A DNA stretch of 43,209 bases from Tardiphaga sp. (lineage in GTDB: Bacteria > Pseudomonadota > Alphaproteobacteria > Rhizobiales > Xanthobacteraceae): positions 1 through 43,209 of the forward strand of contig NZ_JAQGJD010000240.1 of NCBI RefSeq assembly GCF_028290785.1. The letters are read 5' to 3'. The translations under genes and the position numbers were made by a program. The notes below the pieces were generated by a model that was not told the origin of the DNA, made no database searches, and worked only from the letters and a program-made list of their open reading frames with translations. Of the stretch, positions 16,133 to 25,086 are shown piece after piece (the stretch's first letter is position 1; each line of letters begins with the position of its first letter).

Positions 16133-17290
16133 ATGCTGACTCGCCTCGCCATCTCCGGCTATCGTTCGCTGCGCGACGTGCGCATCGTCCTCGGCCCGCT
16201 CAACGTCGTGACCGGCGCCAACGGCAGCGGCAAGTCGAGCCTGTACCGCGCCCTCAAGCTGCTGGCGGACATCGCGCAGGGCCGCATCATTCAATCCCTC
16301 GCGGCAGAGGGCGGATTGCAATCGACGCTATGGGCGGGGCCCGAATCCTTTTCACGCGCCATGAAGACCGGACGGCAAAGCGTGCAAGGCACCGTCCGCA
16401 AGAGTCCCGTCAGCCTGAAGCTGGGCTTCGGCGGCACGGACTATGGCTACGCCATTGATCTCGGCCTGCCCCTGCCCGACTCGACGTCCAAATTCTCCAG
16501 CGACCCCGCGATCAAGTCGGAGAACCTGTGGACCGGCGAGATGATGGGGCGCTCCAACGTGTTCGCCACCCGCAGCGGTCCGGGCGTCCGGATCCGCGAC
16601 GATAGTGGCGCGTGGCGGCTGGCTTACGAGCATCTGTCGACCTTCGACAGCATGATGACCCATTGCAGCGATCCGCACGACGCGGTCGAACTACTGCGGC
16701 TGCGCGAGCAGATGCGCGACTGGCGATTTTATGACCACTTGCGCACCGATCGCGACGCCCCCGCTCGCAAGCCGCAGGTTGGCACCTATACGCCGGTACT
16801 GGCCGGAGACGGCGCCGACTTCGGCGCGGCCGTGCAGACCATCCGCGAGATCGGCGCCAGCGATGAGATGGACGAAGCCGTTGCCGACGCCTTTCCAGGC
16901 GCGCGCATCGAGGTCACCAGCCAAGGCGGGATGTTCGAACTGGAGATGACCCAGCACGGCCTGCTGCGGCCGCTGAAGGCATCGGAGCTGTCGGACGGCA
17001 CGCTGCGCTATCTCCTGCTGGTGGCAGCCTTGCTGTCACCGCGGCCGCCGGCACTGATGGTGCTGAACGAGCCGGAGACCAGCCTGCATCCCGACCTGCT
17101 CGCGCCGCTGGCACGGTTGATCGCACAGGCCGCGAAACGCTCGCAGATCGTGGTCGTCTCCCATGCCGCGGCCCTGGTGTCCGCCCTCGATGCCGAGCCG
17201 GACAGTCGGCAGATATTTCTGGAGAAGCGTTTGGGCGAGACCGTCGTGCTGGACGGCGTGCCGCCATCATGGACGTGGCCTACGCGCTGA
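16133..17290 (+). CDS. AAA/SMC-like ATPase (RecF/OLD-type, unknown role)
   Basis: A 385-residue ABC-class ATPase. It begins MLTRLAISGYRSLRDVRIVL, the RecF/SMC-style beta strand, followed by Walker A GANGSGKSS at 28-36. An ABC-signature-like ELSDGTLRYL lies near 284, Walker B LMVLNEPETSLHPDLL near 308-322, and a switch histidine in VVVSHAAALV. The middle is variable, with no coiled coil long enough for a true SMC and no C-terminal TOPRIM, so it is not a complete OLD nuclease. No partner nuclease or helicase adjoins it, so I would not call it a defence gene on this evidence. The ribosome site is weak. It stands alone between two short hypothetical genes. Confidence 0.86.
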   Translation: MLTRLAISGYRSLRDVRIVLGPLNVVTGANGSGKSSLYRALKLLADIAQGRIIQSLAAEGGLQSTLWAGPESFSRAMKTGRQSVQGTVRKSPVSLKLGFGGTDYGYAIDLGLPLPDSTSKFSSDPAIKSENLWTGEMMGRSNVFATRSGPGVRIRDDSGAWRLAYEHLSTFDSMMTHCSDPHDAVELLRLREQMRDWRFYDHLRTDRDAPARKPQVGTYTPVLAGDGADFGAAVQTIREIGASDEMDEAVADAFPGARIEVTSQGGMFELEMTQHGLLRPLKASELSDGTLRYLLLVAALLSPRPPALMVLNEPETSLHPDLLAPLARLIAQAAKRSQIVVVSHAAALVSALDAEPDSRQIFLEKRLGETVVLDGVPPSWTWPTR

Positions 17291-17371
17291 GAGGCAACTA
17301 AAGAAGTCGAGGCCCGGTGCCGACGAGTTCACCGCGTTGTTGGACGGTGCGGTTGGCGGAGCCTGCACCCG

Positions 17372-17641
17372 TCAGTGGACGGTGTTCATCCAGGCGCGGG
17401 CTTCGCGCTGGGCGGCGGCGATCTCGACCTCGGACATCATCTCGGCGACCTCGCGGCGCATCGCAATGGCATCGACGCGGCCCTTGAGCGCCGCGAGATT
17501 GAACCACTTGTGCGCGGCGATCAGATCGACGATGCCGGAACGGCCGCTGGCCCAGTACAACCCGCGTTCGAACAGCACGTCCTGGATGGCGGTCGCCTCG
17601 ATCGGCGTGGCCGAGCCGAAATCAATCGTTCCCTGAAACAT
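17372..17641 (-). CDS. Sel1-repeat-like small protein
   Basis: An 89-residue protein. Residues about 20-60 (FERGLYWASGRSGIVDLIAA, then HKWFNLAALKGR) resemble a Sel1-like repeat, the YxxG...D...AxKWFxLAAxxG pattern of short TPR-like helical pairs. The C-terminal helix is amphipathic and acidic (REVAEMMSEVEIAAAQREAR). The ATG at 17641 has AAGGA seven bases upstream; an upstream extension is low-quality sequence. It converges with the ATPase gene. Sel1 repeats usually mediate protein-protein contacts; no partner is visible. Confidence 0.75.
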   Translation of the reverse strand: MFQGTIDFGSATPIEATAIQDVLFERGLYWASGRSGIVDLIAAHKWFNLAALKGRVDAIAMRREVAEMMSEVEIAAAQREARAWMNTVH

Positions 17642-18352
17642 CGTTCTATCCTTTTTGGTTTTGCCGCCCTGATCCGAGCGCGGCTCCTGTCCGTTATTCG
17701 ATGCAATCCCAACCGCCGTTTGCCGGCTTGTTGGGATCATCATGACCGATAAAATTTGAAGAGCAGTTTAATCATCGCGATGAATCGACTGTGAACAGGC
17801 GCGGCTTCTCGGCGCGCGCTGCGATGCAAAAACCAGTGTTTGCAGGGCTTTTCCGCGAAATCGCGGAATCGGTTTACCTTGCCGGTTGGCGATGCCGTAA
17901 CCATCGATGCAGGGAGGCGGCGGCAATACCTGCCTGCGGCAAGCCCGGCGCAAAACACCGACGGCGGTCGTGCCGCAAACGGCTGAACGAAATGGTCTCG
18001 GGGAAATGGGAAATCGATCGTGCCGGGGATCAACCGCACCGGCAGAAGACGAGGGCGTCGGCAACACGTCAGGATCAGATCTCATGGCGGAGACCGCTTG
18101 AGACTGCGGACCAATGATCCGCACCGAATAAAGAACACCAATAACGAGTACTGCGTTCCTTGCCGAACCGTTTCGCGGGTAGAGCACGCCCTGCCCTGAA
18201 GTACGGTACAGCCGTTTGACCTGATGTCTCGCCGACACCCTCTGTTCGCCGACCAGGCCCCGCCTTCAAATCCGCTTCGAGAAGCAAACTCTCGTCGAGG
18301 CTCTCGTGACGTCACCGGCGTCGCCGCCGGCAGATATTCTCAGGAGAAGAAG
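17642..18352. other. Gene-poor stretch with a perfect 18-bp palindrome
   Basis: About 710 bases without a convincing gene; the ORFs on both strands are arginine/proline-rich shadows lacking ribosome sites. TTCCGCGA-AA-TCGCGGAA (17851-17868) is a perfect dyad. A GC hairpin (18315-18330) lies just after the histone-like gene, adjoining the palindrome GTGACGTCAC (18306-18315). Confidence 0.5.
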
Positions 18353-18457
18353 TTACTTCTTCTTGGCAACCTTCTTGGTCTTCTTCGCAGTCTTCTTCAC
18401 CGCGCTCTTGGTTGCCTTCTTCACTGCCTTCTTCGCCTTCTTAGCTTTCTTGGCCAT
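18353..18457 (-). CDS. Lysine-rich histone H1-like mini-protein (34 residues)
   Basis: On the minus strand an ATG at 18457 opens a 34-codon ORF made almost only of Lys, Ala, Val and Thr: MAKKAKKAKKAVKKATKS, then more KK-containing repeats, ending KKVAKKK. GGAGG lies six bases before the ATG, an ideal ribosome site, which makes the tiny gene credible. Such repeats resemble the C-terminal tail of eukaryotic histone H1 and of bacterial H1-like proteins, which bind DNA or RNA through charge; DNA binding is inference. The same Lys/Ala style forms the tail of TopA in this window. Lack of a folded domain means function cannot be assigned further. Confidence 0.75.
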   Translation of the reverse strand: MAKKAKKAKKAVKKATKSAVKKTAKKTKKVAKKK

Positions 18458-19018
18458 GGTGCCCTCCGATAGTGTTGAGATGGCTTAATCGCTGCGTGCA
18501 CCCGAGAATCGAAATGCACTACATCTCGAATACACCAACAAATTCAAAAAAACAGTGTCCGCTTAAGGAAGTGTTGATGACGTCATGGCGCCGTTCGCCC
18601 TACGCGCTCAGGGACAACTCGCATTGCGCCTTCGCAGCGATGCGAATAATGCGCGAAAACCCTACGTTTTCGATTGTCAAGATTGCAGGAAATGCCTGTG
18701 CTGCGCAGCTATTCGAGATTCGTGATATCAATCAACTACACAAACGGCCGGCATCGCCGACTCACGCCGAGAAGCTGAAAATGGGAGTCGCGGACTCTGA
18801 GTCGGGATTTTTGGCAATAAATAAATTTTCAGAAAAATCGCATTTGCGACTTATCGGCGCCCGGCGCAACCCGATTTTTTGCCGGATTTCCGATGGCTGA
18901 TTCGTGGTTCGCTTGTCGGACTTGCGACGCATCAGCGTCCGCTGGACGACATTCGACGACGCCATCGACCATCAAAACGATGCCGCTCGCGCGGCATCGG
19001 CAGCACATCCGGTCGCCG
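18458..19018. other. AT-richer region between histone-like gene and gatB
   Basis: About 560 bases with lower GC than the surroundings. It contains ATGACGTCAT (18577-18586), the hairpin CGAAAAC-CCTAC-GTTTTCG (18654-18672) and one doubtful ORF listed separately. Nothing else is supported. Confidence 0.5.
18577..18900 (+). CDS. Doubtful small ORF, unknown
   Basis: An ATG at 18577 preceded by GGAAG at a normal distance opens a 107-residue ORF (MTSWRRSPYALRDNSHCAFA...). It has no signal peptide, membrane segment or motif I recognise, and its mixed composition is not clearly protein-like. The region is less GC-rich than flanking genes. The ribosome site is the only positive evidence. Confidence 0.22.
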   Translation: MTSWRRSPYALRDNSHCAFAAMRIMRENPTFSIVKIAGNACAAQLFEIRDINQLHKRPASPTHAEKLKMGVADSESGFLAINKFSEKSHLRLIGARRNPIFCRISDG

Positions 19019-20503
19019 TCAGAGGCCGAGCTTGCTCTTCAAGAGGTCATTGACCGACTGCGGGTTGGCCTTGCCGCCCGACGACTTCATCACCTGGCCG
19101 ACGAACCAGCCCATTAGCGCTGGCTTGGCCTGCGCCTGCGCCACCTTGTCGGGGTTGGCGGCAATGATGTCATCGACCACCTTCTCGATCGCCCCCATGT
19201 CTGTGACCTGCTTCATGCCGCGCGCTTCCACCAGCGCGCGCGGGTCGCCGCCTTCGGTCCACACGATCTCGAACAGATCCTTGGCGATCTTGCCGGAGAT
19301 CACCTGCTCGCCAATTAGATCGACGATGTCCGCGATCTGCGCCGCCGACACCGGTGACGTCGCGATATCGCGGCCTTCCTTGTTGAGCCGGCCGAACAGT
19401 TCGTTGATCACCCAGTTGGCGGCCAGCTTGCCGTCGCGCGCCTTGTCCTTGAGCCCGTCGAGCACCGCCTCGAAGAAGTCGGCGCTCTCGCGCTCGCTGA
19501 CCAGCACCGCGGCGTCGTAGGGCGTCAGCCCGACTTCACCGATGAAGCGCGCCTTCTTCTCGTCCGGCAGTTCCGGCAGGTCGGCCTTCAGCGCCGCAAC
19601 GTATTCCTCGCTGAATTCCAGCGGCAACAGGTCGGGATCCGGGAAATAGCGGTAGTCGTGCGCCTCTTCCTTGGAGCGCATCGAGCGGGTTTCGCCCTTG
19701 CCGGCGTCGAACAGCCGCGTCTCCTGATCGATCGAGCCGCCGTCCTCGAGCACGCCGATCTGACGCCGCGCCTCGTAGTCGATAGCCTGGCCGATGAAGC
19801 GAATCGAATTGACGTTCTTGATCTCGCAGCGGGTGCCGAGCGGATCGCCGGGGTGCCGGACGGAGACGTTGACGTCGGCGCGCAGGCTGCCCTTTTCCAT
19901 GTCGCCGTCGCAGGTGCCGAGGTAGCGCAGGATGGTGCGCAGCTTCGACACGTAGGCCTTGGCCTGCTCGGATGAACGCAGGTCCGGCTTGGAGACGATC
20001 TCCATCAGCGCCACGCCGCAGCGGTTGAGATCGACCAGCGTCATCGTCGGGTTCTGGTCGTGCAGCAGCTTGCCGGCGTCCTGCTCCAGATGCAGCCGCT
20101 CGATGCCGATCGCTATGCTGCCACCGTCGGGCAGGTCAACCTCGACCACCCCCTCGCCGACGATCGGCGATTTGTACTGGCTGATCTGATAGCCCTGCGG
20201 CGAGTCCGGATAAAAGTAGTTCTTGCGGTCGAAGGTGGAGCGGCGATTGATCTGGGCCTTCAGCCCGAGGCCCGTGCGCACCGCCTGGCTAACACAATGT
20301 CTATTGATGACCGGCAGCATGCCCGGCATCGCCGCATCGACCAGCGACACATGGCTGTTCGGCGCGCCGCCAAATTCGGTGGAGGCACCGGAGAACAGCT
20401 TGGAGTTAGAAGTGACCTGGGCGTGGACTTCCAGCCCGATCACGATTTCCCAGTCGCCGGTGGCGCCCTTGATGAGTTTCGACGGTTTGACAGGTGCGTT
20501 CAT
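19019..20503 (-). CDS. gatB: Asp-tRNA(Asn)/Glu-tRNA(Gln) amidotransferase subunit B
   Basis: GatB binds the misacylated tRNA and activates its side chain for amidation by ammonia from GatA, giving Gln-tRNA(Gln) or Asn-tRNA(Asn). The 494-residue product starts with [20 protein letters not shown], followed by the [18 protein letters not shown] and [12 protein letters not shown] signature segments and the C-terminal YqeY-like tRNA-binding tail ([20 protein letters not shown]). Length is normal. gatC and gatA are encoded about 3 kb upstream on the same strand, separated by a patatin lipoprotein and a sensor kinase rather than in one tight operon. Confidence 0.97.
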   Translation of the reverse strand: MNAPVKPSKLIKGATGDWEIVIGLEVHAQVTSNSKLFSGASTEFGGAPNSHVSLVDAAMPGMLPVINRHCVSQAVRTGLGLKAQINRRSTFDRKNYFYPDSPQGYQISQYKSPIVGEGVVEVDLPDGGSIAIGIERLHLEQDAGKLLHDQNPTMTLVDLNRCGVALMEIVSKPDLRSSEQAKAYVSKLRTILRYLGTCDGDMEKGSLRADVNVSVRHPGDPLGTRCEIKNVNSIRFIGQAIDYEARRQIGVLEDGGSIDQETRLFDAGKGETRSMRSKEEAHDYRYFPDPDLLPLEFSEEYVAALKADLPELPDEKKARFIGEVGLTPYDAAVLVSERESADFFEAVLDGLKDKARDGKLAANWVINELFGRLNKEGRDIATSPVSAAQIADIVDLIGEQVISGKIAKDLFEIVWTEGGDPRALVEARGMKQVTDMGAIEKVVDDIIAANPDKVAQAQAKPALMGWFVGQVMKSSGGKANPQSVNDLLKSKLGL

Positions 20504-20583
20504 AGGCGGCTTTTACTCCGATGGCGGGGGCGAGAAAACCCCCTGCGGCGTTTTCCGGCGCCGCTCGCACAGCAATCGAACGC

Positions 20584-21972
20584 TCACAGCCCCCGGGCAA
20601 ATGCCTGAAAAATCGGGCTGGCGCGCAAGGTGTCGCGGCCGGCGGCGATGACGTCGTCGACCTGGCCCTGCGGCAGCTGGAATCGGGTCGGCACGGCTTC
20701 CAGCACGGCGGCCCGCTCCGGCTCGAGCTGGTCGAAGCCGAGCCGGCCGATAAAGAACTGCACGTTCTTGCAGTCCCAGCCGGGCTTGGCGCCGTAGCGG
20801 GCGCGTTCGGCGCCCGACAGGCCGCAGCGCCATTTGATCATCGAGGCCTGCCAGTCCTTCATGGTGCGATCGAAGGCGGAGTAGCTGGCGCCGACGCTGG
20901 AATCCATCGTCGTGTCGATCGCCGCCTTCAGCATATCGACGCCGTCGGGGCCCTGCACGGTCTTGACCCAGTCGCCGGAGATGCCGGCCTTGGAGTCGAT
21001 CACCAGGAACATCGCGCGGCGCAGCTTCACCGCCTGCTGCGGCGTCAGCGGCCCATAGGCGGTGTCGGACGATTCCCGCGCGATAGTGAAGCCGGAGATG
21101 CCGTAATTATCGACCAGGCCGCCGTCCATCAGCTTCAGATAAGGCACCGCGCCTTCGCGGTAGCGCATCACGGCCTTGGCGTAAGAACCCAGCATCGGTG
21201 AGGAATTGCGGTTGGCAGCGGCCTTGGCGATCCAGGGCGGCAGCGGATCGTGGCAGGTGCCCGGATAGGCCTTGATCACGGCCGGCGCAAAGGCGATCGG
21301 CACCGCGGCCGATGCCGCGACCGCGCTCGACAGCGGGTACTGGCTGAGGTCGCTGCAGATCGCGGTGAAGGCCGTGGCGTCGAACACAAACGGCACATGG
21401 TTGTAGATATCGGACGCGTTGATCCAGACCCGCGGCGATCCGACATTGCGGAACTGGCCGAAGGTGACGTTGTCGAACAGATGCGCGTCGAGCCATTTGG
21501 TGAAGGCCGTGGAATCGTTGATGCCGCCACCCAAAGCGCGGCCGATGGTACCCAGCGACAGCGTGGTCTGCAGGCCCTCCTCCGCATTGAGCAACAGGAA
21601 GCGCTCGCGGAAATCGGTCAGCGCCTCGCGCTTCTTCAGGCCGAAATAGGCCGCGGTCACCGAGCCGCCCGACACGCCGGAAATGAAATCGATGCGGTCC
21701 AGCATCTTGTCCGAGGCATGCGGCATCGGGGTGTTGTCCATCTCCTGCAACACGCCGAACGAAAACGCCGCGGCGCGGGTGCCGCCGCCGGAGAACGACA
21801 GGCCGATCAACAGATCGTCAAGCGCGGCGGGGTCCGCGAAGCCGATGGTCAAGTGATCGACGACGCCGGCGGAGCCCAGCGGCACATTGAGGGGAATGTT
21901 GTAGACCGACGCGCATCCCAGCAGCAAAGCGGCGCTCGTGACGATGACACCGAATGAACCCAACCTGCTCAT
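20584..21972 (-). CDS. Patatin-like phospholipase lipoprotein
   Basis: Patatin-type serine hydrolases release fatty acids from phospholipids. The 462-residue product has a lipoprotein signal (VIVTSAALLLGCAS, lipobox cysteine at 20). The patatin core shows the oxyanion loop LSFSGGGTRAAAFSFG, nucleophile elbow FISGVSGGSV (GxSxG) and the catalytic aspartate in MDGGLVDNYG. An additional C-terminal region of about 150 residues contains cysteines (KWRCGLSG, GWDCKN). Lipidation places it on a membrane facing the periplasm. It lies between gatB and the sensor kinase on the same strand but shares no obvious function with them. Confidence 0.93.
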   Translation of the reverse strand: MSRLGSFGVIVTSAALLLGCASVYNIPLNVPLGSAGVVDHLTIGFADPAALDDLLIGLSFSGGGTRAAAFSFGVLQEMDNTPMPHASDKMLDRIDFISGVSGGSVTAAYFGLKKREALTDFRERFLLLNAEEGLQTTLSLGTIGRALGGGINDSTAFTKWLDAHLFDNVTFGQFRNVGSPRVWINASDIYNHVPFVFDATAFTAICSDLSQYPLSSAVAASAAVPIAFAPAVIKAYPGTCHDPLPPWIAKAAANRNSSPMLGSYAKAVMRYREGAVPYLKLMDGGLVDNYGISGFTIARESSDTAYGPLTPQQAVKLRRAMFLVIDSKAGISGDWVKTVQGPDGVDMLKAAIDTTMDSSVGASYSAFDRTMKDWQASMIKWRCGLSGAERARYGAKPGWDCKNVQFFIGRLGFDQLEPERAAVLEAVPTRFQLPQGQVDDVIAAGRDTLRASPIFQAFARGL

Positions 21973-22111
21973 TAGACTTCCGCTCGCGCCTTCCGCCGAT
22001 CATGTCCGCCGACTTGCCGGGTGGGCCAAGTCAGTGACGACCGTGCGTTTCGGAAAGCTTTCAACACATCGTAAGGGAAACTGTTGCCATTTGATGCAAA
22101 ACGGCAGGGAG

Positions 22112-22125
22112 GACGCATATGCGTC
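22112..22125. promoter_or_regulatory. Perfect 14-bp palindrome upstream of the patatin gene
   Basis: GACGCATATGCGTC reads the same on both strands. It lies 140 bases upstream of the patatin start and 40 after the kinase stop, in non-coding DNA. It could be a repressor site; no regulator gene adjoins it. Confidence 0.35.
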
Positions 22126-22164
22126 GGGATCATGGTTATTGAAAGACTAAGCCCCGGCGCCGGA

Positions 22165-23262
22165 TCAGTTCGGCGGCGTGCCTGGCACCGTGTCGAACAC
22201 CAGCGTGAACCAGGTGCCCTGCCCGCGAATGCTCACGGCGTTGAACTTCACGTTCGGCGCATTTTCCTTCAGCGTCTGCAGGATCAGCGCGCCGAGCTTG
22301 CGCGGCGACGGCCATTCCTGGCCCTCGCCCAGGCCAACCCCGTCGTCGGAAACCACCACGGTAACGCGGCCATCTTCGAGCTTGCAGATCAGCTTCAACT
22401 GACCGCCGGCACGGCCGACGAACGCGTATTTTAGCGCATTGGTCAGCATCTCGTTGACCAGCAGGCCCGCGGGCATGGCGACGTTGATCGACATCGGGCA
22501 ATAGCCAACTTGAACGTCGAGTTCGATACCCTGCGGGGCATTGGCGGCCATGACGGCCGTTGCAACGTCGGCGAGGTACTGGCCGAGATCGATATCCGCG
22601 GTGGCGTCTTCCGCCGACAGCGTCCGGTACAACACCGTCAGCGCGTCGATCCGGCTGGCCAGCCGCGCCAGCGCCACGGACTCGCCCTCCGCAGCCGAGC
22701 GCGCTTCGATGCGAACCAGCGCGGTGACCAGCTGTAGGTTGTTTTTCACGCGGTGCTGCAGCTCGCGCATCAGCATGTCGCGGTCGCGGATCTGGTTCTC
22801 GAACTGCTCGATCTGCGCCCGTTCGCGGCCGCCGACATCGACCAGCGCGGCAATCCGAAAGTTCTCGACGCCGTCGTCGCTCTCGATCACCGAGGCATAG
22901 GCCTGCACGATGACCAGGCGATCGACCGGTCCGGCCGGGCGGAACACGCCGATAAAATCCTCGCCGTCGCGGATCGCTTCGCCGAGCGTTTGGGCTGGAT
23001 TGTCTTCGTTGAGGAAGCCGTCGAGGCAGGTCCAGCTTTGGCCCTCCACGTCGGAAACCATCATGGACATCAGGATTTCAAACGCCTTGTTGGCGTAGAC
23101 GACCTGCTGCTCGCTGCTGGAACCGCGCGAGATGGCGATGGCGACGGGAACATGGTCGAGCAGATGCTTGTAGCGATCATTCTCGATCGCCAACGCAAGC
23201 TTGGACGAACCCAGAATCTGGTCGACCTGTTGGGAGGACGGGAGACCGTCGTCGGCGCTCAT
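22165..23262 (-). CDS. PAS-domain sensor histidine kinase (HisKA_2 type)
   Basis: The 365-residue product has no membrane segments. Residues about 25-145 form a PAS-like sensor (LLDHVPVAIAISRG, VVYANKAFEIL), similar to LOV/PAS domains but without the flavin-binding NCRFLQ motif. The dimerisation/phosphoacceptor helix has H170 in RELQHRVKNNLQLV, the form of HisKA_2/HWE kinases of the alphaproteobacterial general stress response. An ATPase domain follows with N-box VNEMLTNALKYAF and G-box DDGVGLGEG. No response regulator is adjacent, so it is an orphan. The ligand is unknown. Confidence 0.92.
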   Translation of the reverse strand: MSADDGLPSSQQVDQILGSSKLALAIENDRYKHLLDHVPVAIAISRGSSSEQQVVYANKAFEILMSMMVSDVEGQSWTCLDGFLNEDNPAQTLGEAIRDGEDFIGVFRPAGPVDRLVIVQAYASVIESDDGVENFRIAALVDVGGRERAQIEQFENQIRDRDMLMRELQHRVKNNLQLVTALVRIEARSAAEGESVALARLASRIDALTVLYRTLSAEDATADIDLGQYLADVATAVMAANAPQGIELDVQVGYCPMSINVAMPAGLLVNEMLTNALKYAFVGRAGGQLKLICKLEDGRVTVVVSDDGVGLGEGQEWPSPRKLGALILQTLKENAPNVKFNAVSIRGQGTWFTLVFDTVPGTPPN

Positions 23263-23331
23263 ACGCGTACCATGCTCATGGACAAACCATGACCAAGCCT
23301 TCCATAAAACGCAACGTCAAAGCTGCAACAC

Positions 23332-23356
23332 TCGGGCCAGATTTATGCCGGCCCGA
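23332..23356 (-). terminator. Possible terminator after gatA
   Basis: TCGGGCC (23332-23338) pairs exactly with GGCCCGA (23350-23356), 17 bases beyond the gatA stop on the minus strand. No clear T-run follows. Confidence 0.35.
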
Positions 23357-23372
23357 TTATTTGGCGCAGATA

Positions 23373-24851
23373 TCAGGCCCACCACTTCGGCGGCGTGAAT
23401 CGCCCCGAGGCCTGCTCGATGGTCTCGCCGAGCGAAAACAGCGTCTCTTCATCGAAAGGCCGGCCGATCAACTGCAGCCCGAGCGGCAGCCCCTGGGCAT
23501 CCTTCCCGGCGGGAACCGCGATGCCGGGCAAGCCCGCCATGTTCACGGTGACCGTGAAGATGTCGTTCAGATACATCTCGATCGGATCGGCGCCGCCCTT
23601 CTCACCAATGCCGAACGCCGCCGAGGGCGTCGCCGGGGTCACGATGCCGTGGATGCCGGTGGCGAAGCATTCCTCGAAGTCCCGCTTGATCAGCGTGCGG
23701 ACCTTTTGCGCGCGCAGGTAATACGCGTCGTAGTAGCCCGCCGACAGAACATAGGTTCCGATCATGATACGGCGGCGGACTTCGGCGCCAAAGCCTTCGG
23801 CGCGGGTATTCTCGTACATGTCGCCGATGTTGCGGCCGGGCACGCGCAGGCCGTAGCGGACGCCGTCATAGCGCGCCAGGTTTGACGACGCTTCGGCCGG
23901 CGCCACGATGTAATAGGCTGGCAGTGCGTACTTGGTGTGCGGCAGCGACACGTCGATCAGTTCCGCACCGGCGGCCTTGAGCTGCGCGGCGCCGTCCATC
24001 CAGAGCTTTTCGATTTCGGCCGGCATGCCGTCGATGCGGTACTCCCGGGGAATGCCGATCTTCATGCCCTTCACGGACTTGCCGATCGCGGCCTCATAGT
24101 CCGGCACGGCGCGGTCCACCGAAGTGGAGTCCTTGGGGTCGTGGCCAGCCATCGAGCGCATCAGAATGGCGGTGTCGCGAACCGTGCGCGCCACCGGCCC
24201 CGCCTGGTCGAGCGACGAGGCGAACGCCACGATGCCCCAGCGCGAACAGCGGCCATAGGTCGGCTTCAGTCCGACGATTCCGGTGAAGGCCGCCGGCTGG
24301 CGGATCGAGCCACCGGTGTCGGTGGCGGTCGCGCCAAGGCACAGACCCGCGGCCACGGCGGAAGCGGAGCCACCGGACGAGCCGCCGGGGACGAGATTGA
24401 CGTCCGATCCATCGCGCCGCCACGGATTGACCACCGGCCCGAACGCCGAGGTCTCGTTCGCCGAGCCCATGGCGAACTCGTCGTTGTTGAGCTTGCCGAG
24501 CATCACCGCGCCGTCGCGCCAGAGCTGCGAGGTCACGGTGGATTCATAGGGCGGAATGAAGTTGCCAAGGATTTTCGAGCACGCGGTGGTGTGAACGTCC
24601 TTGGTGGCGAACAGGTCCTTGATGCCCAGCGGAATGCCGGCCAGCGGGCCAGCCTCGCCTTTCGCGATAGTCGCATCGGCCGCCGCGGCCATCGCGCGGG
24701 CATGCACTGGCGTTTCCAGCACATAGGCGTTCAGCACCCGCGCGTTTTCGACCGCCACGATATGCGCATCGGTCAATTCGACCGACGTGAAGGATTTTTT
24801 CGCGAGACCGTCACGGGCCTCCGCGAGCGTCAGCGACGTCAGGTTTGTCAT
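23373..24851 (-). CDS. gatA: Asp-tRNA(Asn)/Glu-tRNA(Gln) amidotransferase subunit A
   Basis: GatA is the amidase that hydrolyses glutamine and channels ammonia to GatB. The 492-residue product carries the amidase signature: catalytic lysine in [12 protein letters not shown], the serine-rich loop [18 protein letters not shown] with cis-Ser and nucleophilic Ser, and [13 protein letters not shown]. Length is normal. Its start codon directly follows the stop of the small CxxC gene, so gatC, that gene and gatA form an operon. Confidence 0.97.
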   Translation of the reverse strand: MTNLTSLTLAEARDGLAKKSFTSVELTDAHIVAVENARVLNAYVLETPVHARAMAAAADATIAKGEAGPLAGIPLGIKDLFATKDVHTTACSKILGNFIPPYESTVTSQLWRDGAVMLGKLNNDEFAMGSANETSAFGPVVNPWRRDGSDVNLVPGGSSGGSASAVAAGLCLGATATDTGGSIRQPAAFTGIVGLKPTYGRCSRWGIVAFASSLDQAGPVARTVRDTAILMRSMAGHDPKDSTSVDRAVPDYEAAIGKSVKGMKIGIPREYRIDGMPAEIEKLWMDGAAQLKAAGAELIDVSLPHTKYALPAYYIVAPAEASSNLARYDGVRYGLRVPGRNIGDMYENTRAEGFGAEVRRRIMIGTYVLSAGYYDAYYLRAQKVRTLIKRDFEECFATGIHGIVTPATPSAAFGIGEKGGADPIEMYLNDIFTVTVNMAGLPGIAVPAGKDAQGLPLGLQLIGRPFDEETLFSLGETIEQASGRFTPPKWWA

Positions 24852-25070
24852 CTATTTATTGACCGGGCTGCAGAAGAACGGAGAGAGCGTCTTGTCGTTT
24901 TCCGGCGCATCGCGGCGGAGTTTTTCGGAGGCGAGATCGGCGGCCTGCAGCTGGTCGAGCACGGCGTCGAGTGCCTTGTCGGCATCGACGATCTTGCCCT
25001 GCTTCTCCATGGCGTCGAGGTAATCCATGTAGAGCTGATAGGATTTTTCATCGTCGCAAAGCATGCACAT
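24852..25070 (-). CDS. Small CxxC protein encoded between gatC and gatA
   Basis: A 72-residue hydrophilic protein starting MCMLCDDEKSYQLYMDYLDA. It has C2 and C5 as a CxxC pair, a mainly helical acidic middle, and a third cysteine near the end (FFCSPVNK). Its stop codon is immediately followed by the gatA ATG, and GGGAAC precedes its own ATG. Operon position between two subunits of the tRNA-dependent amidotransferase suggests co-expression; a role in that complex, or metal binding by the CxxC, is only inference. I do not recognise a named family, but the tight spacing and coding character make it real. Confidence 0.78.
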   Translation of the reverse strand: MCMLCDDEKSYQLYMDYLDAMEKQGKIVDADKALDAVLDQLQAADLASEKLRRDAPENDKTLSPFFCSPVNK

Positions 25071-25086
25071 GCGATGTTCCCGTCCG

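Noticed and set aside
17768-18238. 156-residue minus-strand ORF
   Set aside because: Arg/Pro/Ser-rich, no ribosome site, no motif, overlaps several equally long ORFs in other frames.
15517-18900. Genomic island integrated at tRNA-Ser
   Set aside because: The accessory stretch begins at the tRNA, but I see no integrase gene and no second copy of the tRNA 3' end in the window.
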